Positions 1 through 10,400 of a stretch of 64,000 nucleotides of DNA are shown in pieces (within the stretch, counting starts at the first letter, position 1; each line of letters opens with the position of its first letter). The notes beneath the pieces are model-generated. The model searched no databases and was not told where the DNA came from. It worked only from the letters and a program-made list of their open reading frames with translations. The position numbers and the translations under genes are program-made. This DNA is from Copromyces sp. CBS 386.78 (lineage: Eukaryota > Ascomycota > Sordariomycetes > Sordariales > Sordariaceae): positions 248,001-312,000 of the forward strand of contig MU839085.1 in assembly GCA_030685235.1 (NCBI GenBank), written 5' to 3'.

Positions 1-2
1 AA

Positions 3-131
3 AGTCCGATGCCGCCTCAGCTGACAGCTGGGTCACAAACGGCACCCGCTTCAACTCCACATCGTTACATGTCAAGTCAGACAACCCAAGCTCAAAACTA
101 CACTATGACCCAGGCTTTATCAATTCAGTAG
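3..131 (+). CDS. Possible C-terminal end of a protein that begins left of the window
   Basis: The frame starting at base 3 is open from the left edge to a TAG at 129-131 and encodes 42 residues rich in Gln, Thr, Ser and Ala, ending QALSIQ. Such low-complexity tails are common at the ends of fungal regulatory proteins. No domain is visible, and a second frame is also open for 56 codons, so this is only a candidate. If real, the gene is convergent with the hydrolase gene at 531-944. I do not recognise it. Confidence 0.3.
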   Translation, partial: SPMPPQLTAGSQTAPASTPHRYMSSQTTQAQNYTMTQALSIQ

Positions 132-530
132 GTCTGGATTGTCTAGGACTTCGAATTAGGTCCAAGTAAAAATAGAGTGGTTGTTTAGCAGAAATAGGAT
201 TGCCCGCAATAAGAATATGCCTTATGGGTGGAGTATCGCATTTCGTCTCGCTCGCCGCTAGTCATCACTGTTGGTAACATGATCGGATGTCCCCGTTATG
301 ATGGAACAATGCCCAAAATAAATCGAGACTGTTGAATGATGTTGATCTGCCGTTCTCATTTTCCCCCGATTTGCAACCCCATTCGACCGCTTCCATCCTT
401 CCAGAACAATACACGTCACCGCTCCTCCTCTCATGTGGTTTCTAACCCATCCGCTCTTTTCCGCCTTCCATGCACATCAACCTCTCCCATGCTCCGCCCC
501 GTTATCACCTCCCAAAATCATCTAACCATC
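132..530. other. Intergenic, no gene seen
   Basis: About 400 bases downstream of the 5-hydroxyisourate hydrolase gene. It holds its 3' flank and only short chance open frames. I see no RNA gene or repeat here. Confidence 0.6.
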
Positions 531-944
531 TTAACTACCCCTATAAGTCGAATAACTATAAGGCGCCAACAACAACGGGACATGATACGTCTGCCCCTCC
601 TCAACCCTAAACACAACCGTCACCTCGGGGAAGAACGTCTTATCCTCGCCGCCAAAATACGCCGCCGTGTCGAACCGCAACATCCAGCGCGAGGGTCCCT
701 TGATGTCGTTGACAAGGACATGCTCAAGAGTGTAGACGGGCACTTCACCGCTCGAAAGGGCTGAGGAGTAGGGCAGCCAGATCTTGATGCGGCCGTCTTC
801 GTCGGTCAGGGATTCAAAGACTTTGCTGGGCTGGGTGGACGATGGAGATGGGGAGAGAAGCTCGAGCTTGACGCGCACCGAGCGGGCGGGTTGGCCCTTG
901 GAGGTGTCGAGGATGTGGCAGGTTATGCGGTCTTTGGTTGCCAT
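531..944 (-). CDS. 5-hydroxyisourate hydrolase (transthyretin-like protein)
   Basis: Hydrolyses 5-hydroxyisourate, the unstable product of urate oxidase, on the way to allantoin in purine breakdown. The intronless 137-residue product has the family's N-terminal block HILDTSKGQPA (from residue 10), a short beta-sandwich length typical of the family, a YHVPLLLAPYSYSTY segment and the diagnostic C-terminal tetrapeptide YRGS. The conserved His near the start, the His before VPLLL and the terminal Arg/Ser supply the known active-site positions. The start is the first ATG in frame (944-942). The YRGS ending distinguishes it from vertebrate transthyretin. It stands alone; no other urate-pathway gene is nearby. 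Confidence 0.93.
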   Translation of the reverse strand: MATKDRITCHILDTSKGQPARSVRVKLELLSPSPSSTQPSKVFESLTDEDGRIKIWLPYSSALSSGEVPVYTLEHVLVNDIKGPSRWMLRFDTAAYFGGEDKTFFPEVTVVFRVEEGQTYHVPLLLAPYSYSTYRGS

Positions 945-1918
945 TTTGGGGGTGGTTTTGGAGTTTTCCCTCTGGGTCCGGTGTGTTTTGGGTCTTTGAA
1001 ACGAGTCGAGGTTAGAATTGGCTTTGAGAGAGGTGAAGAGCTGCAGGGAAGGTGAGTTTGAGGTGAAGTTGACAGACAGGGGTGTGTCCTTTTGAGTGAC
1101 AGCTGCGCCCGCTGGGGAAAGCAGTTTGATGGAGGATGGTGGGGCAGGGCGGGGCTTATCAGCGATAAGCGCGCTGAAGGATCAGGTACGTACCGTGTTT
1201 CTTTTTTGCTGATTTTCTTCTTCCGACTTTCTTTCTGACCTTGATGAAGAGCTTGATGTTCACTGTTTCATCCGTTTCAAAAGCAGAGGGCCACCGATCT
1301 TTTTGTATCATTCCAAGGTGAGGTCCACTACTCCGACGGGACGGGGCGTCAACCGACACAGCCTCCTCCTTCCCGCCGGCACCAAGGTCGTGGCCGACGA
1401 TGGGGAACCACTGGGGCCGTCGGCGGCTGCCGTGTACCGCTAGCTCCAGCTCCAGCAGGGTTCTCATCGTGGTTTCCATCAGGGTACAGTTCTACCTACC
1501 GGCCTTAAAAGTCAAAAGCTGTAAATAGAAACACCAATGTCCCAGTGCCAGTCGGGACGTTGTGTTAAGGAACACTGCCACGGTCCTGGAGATCTGGTGT
1601 ACTGGTGTGGTTCCCTTCAGTGGCTCAGGGTGCTACACAACGCTGGGGAAAGAGCCAATTCGACGACAACGAATAGGGAAGCCTAAATGGTGATAGTACC
1701 TAACCCCTAGGTATATGTTTGATGATGTTGACATGTCTCAAAAGTCGAGTCTGGGATGAAAAAAGTGACAAGAGAATTCACATCGAAATGGGGGTGCAGC
1801 ATCCTTGCAAGTGGCCGAGCGGCCAGGGGAAGAAACAAAACACAAAAAGGGCCCCACGACGTGGCGCTTTTCCCCTTGTAGTGTAAACATTTTGCGTAAG
1901 ACCGGGTGTGCAGTGATG

Positions 1919-1925
1919 TGAGTCA
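1919..1925 (+). promoter_or_regulatory. Candidate CPC1/Gcn4-type site upstream of phosphoserine aminotransferase
   Basis: An exact TGAGTCA lies 330 bases before the ATG and runs straight into CACGTCA. A partial match, TGACTCC, follows near 2042. TGA(C/G)TCA is the known binding word of Gcn4 in yeast and of CPC1 (cross-pathway control) in Neurospora, which activates amino acid synthesis genes on starvation. Function is inferred from the word and the gene. Confidence 0.5.
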
Positions 1926-2128
1926 CGTCATTTGTTTGGACGAACGATCAAAGCCGACACCGGGCATCTACCACCACTGGCAATAATCTCTATACATTAA
2001 AGAATGGGGGTTTTCGTGGGTGATTGAAGAGAGAGCTGAGGTGACTCCGATTCCGCCAAACCTAAGCTTTAAGGAGAAGGGAAGAGTGGAGATGCCAACC
2101 CTTCTAGACTCTTTGAACAACATCAACC

Positions 2129-2168
2129 TCACTCACTCACTCACTCACTCACTCACTCACTCACTCCT
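2129..2168. repeat. (CTCA)n microsatellite
   Basis: About nine uninterrupted CTCA/ACTC units end roughly 90 bases before the aminotransferase ATG, probably inside its promoter or 5' leader. Confidence 0.9.
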
Positions 2169-2255
2169 CACGGTCTTTATATTTAACAACTCAAAGAACC
2201 TGTTTTGAGTAGTTCATATAATTAATCTTCAAGTCTCAGACACATATCATCAAAA

Positions 2256-3667
2256 ATGCCCTCCCGCGCGGACATCACCTACTTCGGCGCCGGCCCTGCC
2301 GCCCTCCCCACCGACGTCCTCGAGACCGCCGCCCAGGCGCTGCTCGACTACCAGGGCACCGGCCTGGGTATCGCCGAGCACTCTCATCGCTCCGAGCTTG
2401 CGGCCAACATCATCAACGAGGCCAAGGCCGACCTGGCCACCTACCTCGACTTCTCCCCGGAGCAGTATGAGGTTCTCTTCATGCAGGGTGGCGGCACCGG
2501 CGAGTTCGCTGCCTCCATGTACAACCTCGTCGGCGCCTGGGTGTCCCGCCAGCACGCGGCCGTCCAGAAGGAGCTCCAGAGTGCCGATGAGGCGCAGGTG
2601 CTTGCCGCCCTCCGTCAGCGCGTAGAGTCCGGCCTCAAGGTCGACTACATCGTCACCGGCAGCTGGTCGCTCAAGGCCTACCAGGAAGCCCAACGTCTGC
2701 TCGGCCCCGAGTACGTCAACCTGGTGTGCGACGCCCGCACCGTCAACGACGGCAAGTTCGGCAAGATCCCCGACGAGAGCACCTGGAAGCTCAGCAAAGA
2801 CGCCGCCTACGTCTACTTCTGCGACAACGAGACCGTCGACGGCGTCGAGTTCCCCAGCTTCCCCAAGATCCTCGAGCCCAAGGAGGACGGCACCGGCCCC
2901 ATCGTTGTGGCCGACATGTCCTCCAACATCCTCTCTCGCCGCATCCCCGTCAACAACTACTCCCTCCTCTTCTTCGGTGCCCAGAAGAACCTCGGCTCGA
3001 CCGGTATTGCCGTGGCCATCCTCAAGAAGACCTTCCTCCCGCCTACCGTCAGCCAGCCTAGCCCGGCTCTGCTCAGGAAACTCGCTCTTCCTATCCCCCC
3101 TATTGTGCTGCAGTACGAGATTATCGCCAAGAACAACAGCTTATACAACACGCTGAGCATCTTTGAGTGAGTTTTTGGTTGAAGCTCGGTTATCATGTGT
3201 TGCATTGCTACAGGCTAACAAAACCACAGTGTCTACATCGCCGGCCAAGTCCTCAAGAAGCTCCTCGCTACTTACCCCAACGGCGTTGACGGCCAGCAGG
3301 CCGTTGCCGAGAACAAGGCCGAGCTCATCTACGCTGCCTTGGAGGCTCACCCCGAGGCTTACAAGATTGTCCCTGACAAGGCTGCCCGCTCCAAGATGAA
3401 CATTTGCTTCCGCGTCACCAAGGTGGGTTTTCTAGTATTTCACATCAACGGATTTTTGTTGTTGAGAAATGGGCTAACGTGTATCCCCAGGGTGGCAACG
3501 TCGACGAGGCCGAGAAGGCCTTCCTCAAGAAGTCCACCGCCCTCAACCTGACCGGTCTCAAGGGCCACCGCAGCGTCGGCGGCATCCGTGCTTCCAACTA
3601 CAACTCCATTCCTTTGGAGGGTGCTGAGAAGCTGGCCAGGTTCATTGATGAGTTTGCCAAGGCTTAA
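2256..3667 (+). CDS. SER1: Phosphoserine aminotransferase
   Basis: Transaminates 3-phosphohydroxypyruvate with glutamate to phosphoserine, step two of serine synthesis, using pyridoxal phosphate. Three exons: 2256-3166, 3230-3422, 3491-3667; 426 residues, close to the usual size of eukaryotic SerC/SER1. The N-terminus has the family pattern FGAGPAALP, followed by GTGLGIAEHSHRS and the GGGTGEF loop. The cofactor lysine is Lys244 in the block FGAQKNLGSTG, and the C-terminus has GHRSVGGIRASNYN. Both introns have GCTAAC branch points and keep frame. The leader carries a CTCA repeat, and a TGAGTCA word lies upstream. It converges with the DUF2264 gene. Confidence 0.96.
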
Positions 3668-3981
3668 ATCATCCAAGTCTACTGCTGAAACCACAAAAGT
3701 ATACGGATCTGGATATATGGATAGGTAGGTAGGAACCCGGGATAAAAGCAGGTCGGCTGGAAGGCGCAACATGGAATGGTATGGGATAGCGGGGAGCAAA
3801 GGTATCGGTCGTTCGGGTTTTGGACGAAATCATGAACAAAAAGTTGTGATAAAACAACCCAATTCCAAACACGGATTGGGGATGGATGGATACCCCCATA
3901 ATACAAAAAACTCATTTTTAAGTATCCATCCCCTGATTTTCTTCCTTTCCCCTTCTCAACTTCAACCCCGTCCTCACTCAC
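3668..3981. other. Short convergent spacer
   Basis: Holds the 3' ends of the convergent phosphoserine aminotransferase and DUF2264 genes. Nothing else is seen. Confidence 0.6.
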
Positions 3982-6291
3982 TCACTCCCCCTTCTCAATC
4001 TCCTCCCTCAACCACCCCGGCACCTCCGGCCCCTTCTCCCACCCCTCCAAATAACTTTCCTTAGCAACCCCGTCCCCAGCCGGCTTCGCATAAATACCCG
4101 TCACATACCACCACCTCCCTCCCTTCTCAATCTTATGCTGCAGCGTCGGGATCGTCGTCCTACTCTCCACCAAATTCGAGTTCGGATCCGCATTCACCAA
4201 CGTCGCCTCTCTTCCCTCTTTTTCAATATCCAACGCTCTGATCCCCACCGCTCCCGCTCTCGATACCGCGAACGCGCCCTTCTTTCCGGGGGCCCACGCT
4301 TCGGGAGTATTGAGGTCGTAGTTACCAATCAGCCTGGGGAACGTCCCCTCGCATTTTTCGGGGTCATAAGGGTCTAGGTATCGACCATCCGGTGTCCGCT
4401 CGTTGAGGATGGCGAACGATCCGTCGGCTGTCATTACCGAGCGCCCTTCGGCGCGGATGTAGTGCACGGGCAGGTGCCAGTTTGGTGCGGTTTCGGTGGG
4501 CGGGAGGAGGTAGGTCGTCACGAAGACGTCGGGGTAGGGTGTCCAGTGGGAGATGAGCACTGGACTACCCTCGTTTGTGGCGAGGTGGGAAGTAGAGAGG
4601 CGACGGGTCTTCCAGTACTCGCCTCCGTCGTCGGAAAATCCCAGCTGCGAGGCCAAAGCGTATTGCTCGAGTGTGAAGCAGCCCGGAGGAACGGAGTAGC
4701 CAAAGGCAGAGGAGTAAGCGAACGCGCCGTACTTGGCGTGCGTGCCCTTCATCGGGTAGGAGCAGGCCTGTCCGGAGGAGAGAAGCATGCAGTGGCCGCC
4801 AAGGTTGCTCATGATGTGACCCGGTTGGGGGAGGGGTTTGACGGCGGGGATCACCGGCCACGGGTCTTCTTCTTCTTCGGAGGTCCAGAAGGGATGAGTT
4901 TCGGGCACGGCGAGACAAATGAAGGCTAGACAGGCCCAGTAGGGGGAGCCGGGACTGTTGTAGTTCTCGGCCATGTACATGTTGGGGTAGGAGTAGCCGA
5001 TGGTCAAAGTGCCGGCGGGGCTGAAGATGTTGTCTTGGGTCTGCCACCAGCGCAGATGCCGGAGGACGATGCCTTTGACCATGCCCCAGGTCAAGGGGGC
5101 GGGGAGCTCGACGTCGGCGTAGGCGAGGGCGCCCCAGAAGGAGACCATGGCGAAGCGGTAGCCGACACTGCGGCCGAAGGGGATGGAGCGGCCTGGTTGA
5201 TGGGTTAGAGTGTTACTCTTGGTTGGGATATGGTTTCAGTTAGTCACTCACCCTCTGTGTCATAGTAGTGTACAAGATCCAATGCGGCAATCTGTGCCCT
5301 CTTCTTGAACTCGACAGCCCGTTCGGGCTCATCTTCGCCAGCTAGCTTGGCATAAAGTAGCTGAAGGAAGTGGATAGCAAAACTCGAAGAGTAGTAATCC
5401 ATTTCTTTGAGTTACAGTCAGTATCTCCTCCATTATGAGTAGAGCTGGGTGATTGAACATACGGTGAATACCCTCCGGGCCATCATTCGACCAGCCATCA
5501 CCACGGTAGAAAGTGTTCAAATGCTCGATATCAGCGTCCAATCTCTCCTGGGAGAACTTTCCTCCGTTCTTCTTCAATCCGAGGTTGGCAAAGACGCGGA
5601 ACCACAGCCAGTTTGTGTTGGGCATGCTGCGAAACACTCAGTTAGCCTTCTGTTTTTGCTTCCTTTCTTTCGTCGTTCTCTCCTCCCATTCAACCATCCC
5701 CTTCTTCCCGCTTTCCTCTCCTTCCTTCCTTTCCGCCAACTTGCTCATTCCCCACGCACATACACATACAAAAAGAGAGAAAAGAACCTACTTCTTAACA
5801 TTAACCTCATCCCCCAACCACCTCTCCACCCCCCTCTGCCCCTTTTCCCCAAGCCCCTCCCACAACCCCGGCACAACCGCCAATGCAAATCCCAAAGGAC
5901 ACATCTCCACCATCCTCTGATCATTGTCCCTCGCCCACCCCCAAAACTCTTTGTTGTCAGGATCGACCCCGTTTCTTATCCCCTCGATCCACCACTCCTT
6001 GAATTCATATTCCCCTCCCCCAGCAAGCAAGCAGGCGAGGCCCCACAGCGGACGGGCAAGGCCTTCGATTTCGGAGGCGGTTTGGTCGAAGCGCACTGCT
6101 GTGGCTCCCGGGACGCGGATGCGGGCTTTGAGAGGGGAGAAGAAGGGGAGTAAGGGGTCGAGGAGGGTGGTGAGGAGCTGTTGGACGGAGGAGCGGGAGG
6201 AGAGGGGCACAAGGGAGAAGGGGTGCCGGGAGGAGTGGCCTAGGAGGAGGCCGGGGACTCCTTCGGGGGTTTTGGTGTTGGTTGTAGACAT
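3982..6291 (-). CDS. DUF2264 family protein
   Basis: Four exons on the minus strand (6291-5792, 5626-5463, 5404-5252, 5192-3982) join in frame to 675 residues, near the usual family length. Family landmarks are the N-terminal [20 protein letters not shown], then [37 protein letters not shown] (created by two splice junctions) and [16 protein letters not shown]. The conserved N-terminal helical part is of the alpha/alpha-toroid type seen in glycosidases. As I remember it, DUF2264 relatives in bacteria are classed with beta-glucuronidases (GH154); a sugar-cleaving role here is inference. No signal peptide is visible, so the protein is probably intracellular. Start is the first in-frame ATG. Confidence 0.87.
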
Positions 6292-7341
6292 GTTGGGCGG
6301 TGATGGTCTTGATGGGTGATGGATATGGTTAGTGGATAGTAGGCGTTCACGTCATCGACCTCATCCAGTTGAGGATATCACTCGAAGCCGTGAGTAGGAT
6401 GGAAGTGTTCTGAAGAGACAACAAACGTGGAAACAACAAAAACAACAAGACAGCATGTGTGGGAAATGGGTACTCCCCGGTATATAAAGCCGATACACAG
6501 TAGATACCACATGGTCACAGTCCATCATTACCCGTAGGTCCCGTCCCCCTCACTCCAGGGTCATCTCGCCGTTAATCATCCCGAAAGCTCTCTGAATACC
6601 AAACCAGAGCGACTTGCACATGGTACCTCTACTAATACATACCACAGTGGAGCCACTGGCGCCTGGATGTTGTGGTTCAAGGTTCGGTTCGGATGAGGGG
6701 CACGCACGAGGGGTTCGTCTCACGGGAAGTTCCTGTGGGGTTGAATCAGGCTGCTCGCGGCTAAAATGCTTGGGGAGAGAAAATGGGGGATCGTCGTTAC
6801 GACGTAACGGTTCTAGTGTCTCTCCCCCCCCTTGATGCCTTGGGGGAGCATCCACCACCCCCACGGGGTAAGTGGAAAGAGAGCCAAGAGAGTTATTCCA
6901 TGAATCCCCGGAAAGCTGTTGGCTAGACCTAAATGATGAGGCATGTGGATGTGACTTATGAACAAACCTTGATGAGCTATATATGTACAGGATAATATTC
7001 CCCTTTTAGACACTCAGCTCAAATTCTGGAGCCACGAAAAAAAAGCAATGGTATCAAAAACCGAAAAACACCATGGTCTTCGACTTCATTCAGTTTCACC
7101 TTAAAAGAGCTCCTTCTTCTTCAAAGAAGACATTACGTACTCTTTCTTATATATATATGACTCTTGTGTTGGTTCACTATCGGGAGTTCGGGACATGGCT
7201 GCCTTCTCCGTTTTCGACTTTGTCAAAGCAGCTTGCATCATGATGCTTGATGATGTACAATGTGTGCAAACATAACTTTGTTGATAAACTTCTTATATGG
7301 AACAGACAGAACAAGCGACGACATGCGACGTCTTCTTAGAC
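6292..7341. other. Intergenic, 1.05 kb
   Basis: Lies between the DUF2264 start and the formin stop, both minus-strand genes. It should hold the DUF2264 promoter and the formin 3' flank. A TATATAAA word occurs at 6481 but on the plus strand, facing no gene start. No further feature is supported. Confidence 0.5.
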
Positions 7342-7379
7342 TCATCCTGTTGTTTCTTTACTTTCTTCAGCATTCGTGT

Positions 7380-7413
<34 letters not shown>

Positions 7414-10400
7414 TGCCGCAGGTGTAGTCTCAGTCTCCTCCGGTGGTGCCCCGGCACTCGTTGCTGTGCCTGGTCGCGATGATGACGGCCCATCCGCGGC
7501 TGCCGAAAGATCCTCAGTGCTAGCTGATGGCGCGGCTTCCGTCCCATCTGCCCCTGTTGGCCCGTCCTTCCCGTCCTCCCCAGGCGTGCTAGTCTGGGCC
7601 TTTTCTCTCCTCCGCCTTCTCATGTTCCTCTCCTCAGCCGCAGTCTGCCTTCTCGACTTCCTCAAACTTTCCCGCTTCTCTGCATCATCTTCCGCCCCAT
7701 CGCCTCCTTGGAAGCTTTGCAGCAATGCAGCTGCGCGTCGAGCGACGTCGTCTTCCTCCGCATCGGGAGCCTCCTTTGTCGGCGGTAGGGCGTTGGGGCT
7801 GAGAAGACCGTTGCTGGCGCCGTCGTCGTCCGTGGTTGCGGATGCAACACTCTTGCCGGTCTGAAGGGCGGCCTCCACCTCGGGGATTTCGTTGAAATCC
7901 GGTACTTGCTGGCCTGAGGCGATGCGGACTTGATGTTTGTCCTTGAGACGTGCTCTTCTCCTCCTGTCTCTTTGGTCTCTTGTTTGCGGGGCTGCCGCTC
8001 TGAGCTTCTCGAGTAGACTGTCCATTGCCCCCGTACTCGTAGGGCTTGCCGGTCCCGGTGCATCGGCTGCTTGTAAAGCCTTGAACTGAGCATTCTTGCG
8101 CTTCATCGATGCCTCGTTCCGTTTCCGCTGCTCTTCCAGCTGAATGTTCTTCTCACGCGACTTCTTCCACTCATTGATGAACGACGCCAGCTTGGAGAAG
8201 AAGTCGCGACGAGCATTGTCATCTGCCGGGTCTTCGCCGTAGAAGACCATGATGTCGTTATACGTGCGCACCATCTCTTCCAGATACAACTGCATTTGCT
8301 CTGCCTTGAACCGAGCATCCTTCATGACCCTCTGCACAATCTGCGACACGCGATCCTGGGGGTGAAACTTCTTCGGATCGGAGAGATTGCCTGAATCGAG
8401 AGACGTTTGCACGTTCTTGATGTTGTCGATATACCTCTTGGCATCAGCCTGAAGCTGTTCGATGTTGATCTTCTGCGCCGCAATAACGCCCTCGATGTCC
8501 GTGGCGAAGTCTTCCCACTCTGGGTATTGTTGGCGCACGATACGCTCGACGAGATCCGCAAGGGTCGATTCGTTCTTGTCGTCCTTCACCATGCCAAGTC
8601 TGGCAAGGGAAGAGAGCTTGAAACCGCGGGCTTGCTTGTTCGCGTCGTTCATGTAGTTACCGATATCCAAGATGAGGCCGAGTACGTTCATAAGGGACAC
8701 GGAATCTCTCAAAGATTCGGACACTCCTACAACGGCGCGCATCTTCTCGGTAATCTCTTCGTAATCTTGTTCGAAACTGCGGGTCAGTGCAAGGGCCCTC
8801 ATCCTGCTCTTCCAGTAGTGATGAAGTTCGAATGCCGTATACAGATAGATCTGATCCTGTCTCGTGAGCTCGTTGGGATCCTGTTCTCGGGTATCTTTGC
8901 CAGCATCTGGTCCAGTCCAGTCCTTGCTATATGGTGCCATGACCTTGGCAGTGTTGTCCGAAATGTTGCAAAGATCATCCTTCTGCAGGAAGTCCATGAC
9001 GACGGGGTTGTCGAGTACGTCTTTGTCGCAGTGAATGATCATCTGCACCACCTTCTCGACAGGGAACTGTGAGAATTTTGCGAGCGCGATTTCTGTAAGC
9101 TGTTAGTATGTGACTCTATTGAAGCTGCTGCTTTCATCCGATTCTTACCGAAGGCCTTGCGCAAATCGTTGGAGATGATCTGCTTCTTGTCATCCTTCTT
9201 GGCACCTCCACCACCAAGCTTCTTGATCTCCTTCGCTATGAACAACTTCTCAACCTCGTCCAGGATACCCTTCTTGCTAAGCTCATGATACTTCTCTTCT
9301 CTGGACTGAGGGGATGGTGTATGTGCCGCCCAATGTGTTGCCAACGGCGTGTCGACCTTGTCCCAATGGAAGGCCTTGAGCTTCTTCTTAGGCCGGACAA
9401 CAGGTAGCCCAACAGAGTTGGTCGCGGGAAGCCCGGCGTTTTGTGCCAAGAAGCGGCCCGAAGCGGGACCCGGCATAGGAGGAGGCGGCGGTGGTGGCAT
9501 GCCAGGCATACCAGGCATGGGCGGCGGCGGAGGTGGTGGTGGTGGCATACCGCCCATACCAGGCATTGGCGGAGGAGGAGGTGGTGGCGGCGGCGGCGGT
9601 GGGCCACCAGCGCCGGGGATCGGAGGAGGAGCACCTGGGAGACCTCCTGGCGGCGGCGGAGGAGGAGGAGGAGGCGGCGGTGGTGGCGGAGGGGGCCCAC
9701 CCGCACCGGGAATCGGAGCCGGGGCGCCAGGCAAGTGGCCAGGGGGCGGCGGAGGGGGAGGCGGCGGAGGTGGGGGAGGAGGAGGAGGACCCGGGGCCGC
9801 GGCTGGCGCAGTAGCATCGGTGACTTGGATTTTGGGAGTCTCGGTATCGCTGGGTGTGATGGGTATCTGGGACTCCATGCTGGGGTGCGAGGGACCGGTG
9901 GTGATACCATCTCCTTCCTCGGAGTCGCTGTCATCGTACCTCTTGACCTTCCCAGTGAGTTCGTTGAACATACCATTGGCCTGCTTGGGGTCCACGACGG
10001 GCCTCCTGATCTTGACCACGCGAGGCTTCTCGTACACGATCTCGCCGTCGTCGCCGCCCTCGACATCGCTTTCCTCGAGAAGGTTCTCCACATGTTCTGC
10101 CCGGGTACCAACAGGCTTTCTGGGTATCTTTGTCGACCTCTTGACGCTGCCAAGCATGGAATTGGTGAAGTCCTTGGGTGGCGCACCCTCCGGTGTCTCG
10201 TCCCCAAAGCCATCCATCTCCTCCCGTAGAGCGCGGAGCCTATCCGAAGGGCCAATCATCTCACCCCATACTCTTCCTTCAAGCTTGAACTGCGTCTTTT
10301 GGCGCTCAATCTGCATTTGCAGGCGCTCAAGAAGCTTCTCGCGATCGAGGATGCCTTGCATGCGAGCCACGTCTTCCTCACCAAGCTTGGCATTGCCCTT

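Larger units (their letters stand above)
945..2255. other. Intergenic, shared 5' region of two divergent genes
   Basis: This 1.3-kb spacer separates the divergent hydrolase (-) and phosphoserine aminotransferase (+) genes, so it should carry both promoters. It contains a TGAGTCA word at 1919-1925 and a CTCA microsatellite just before the aminotransferase start. Open frames within it look like chance. Confidence 0.6.
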
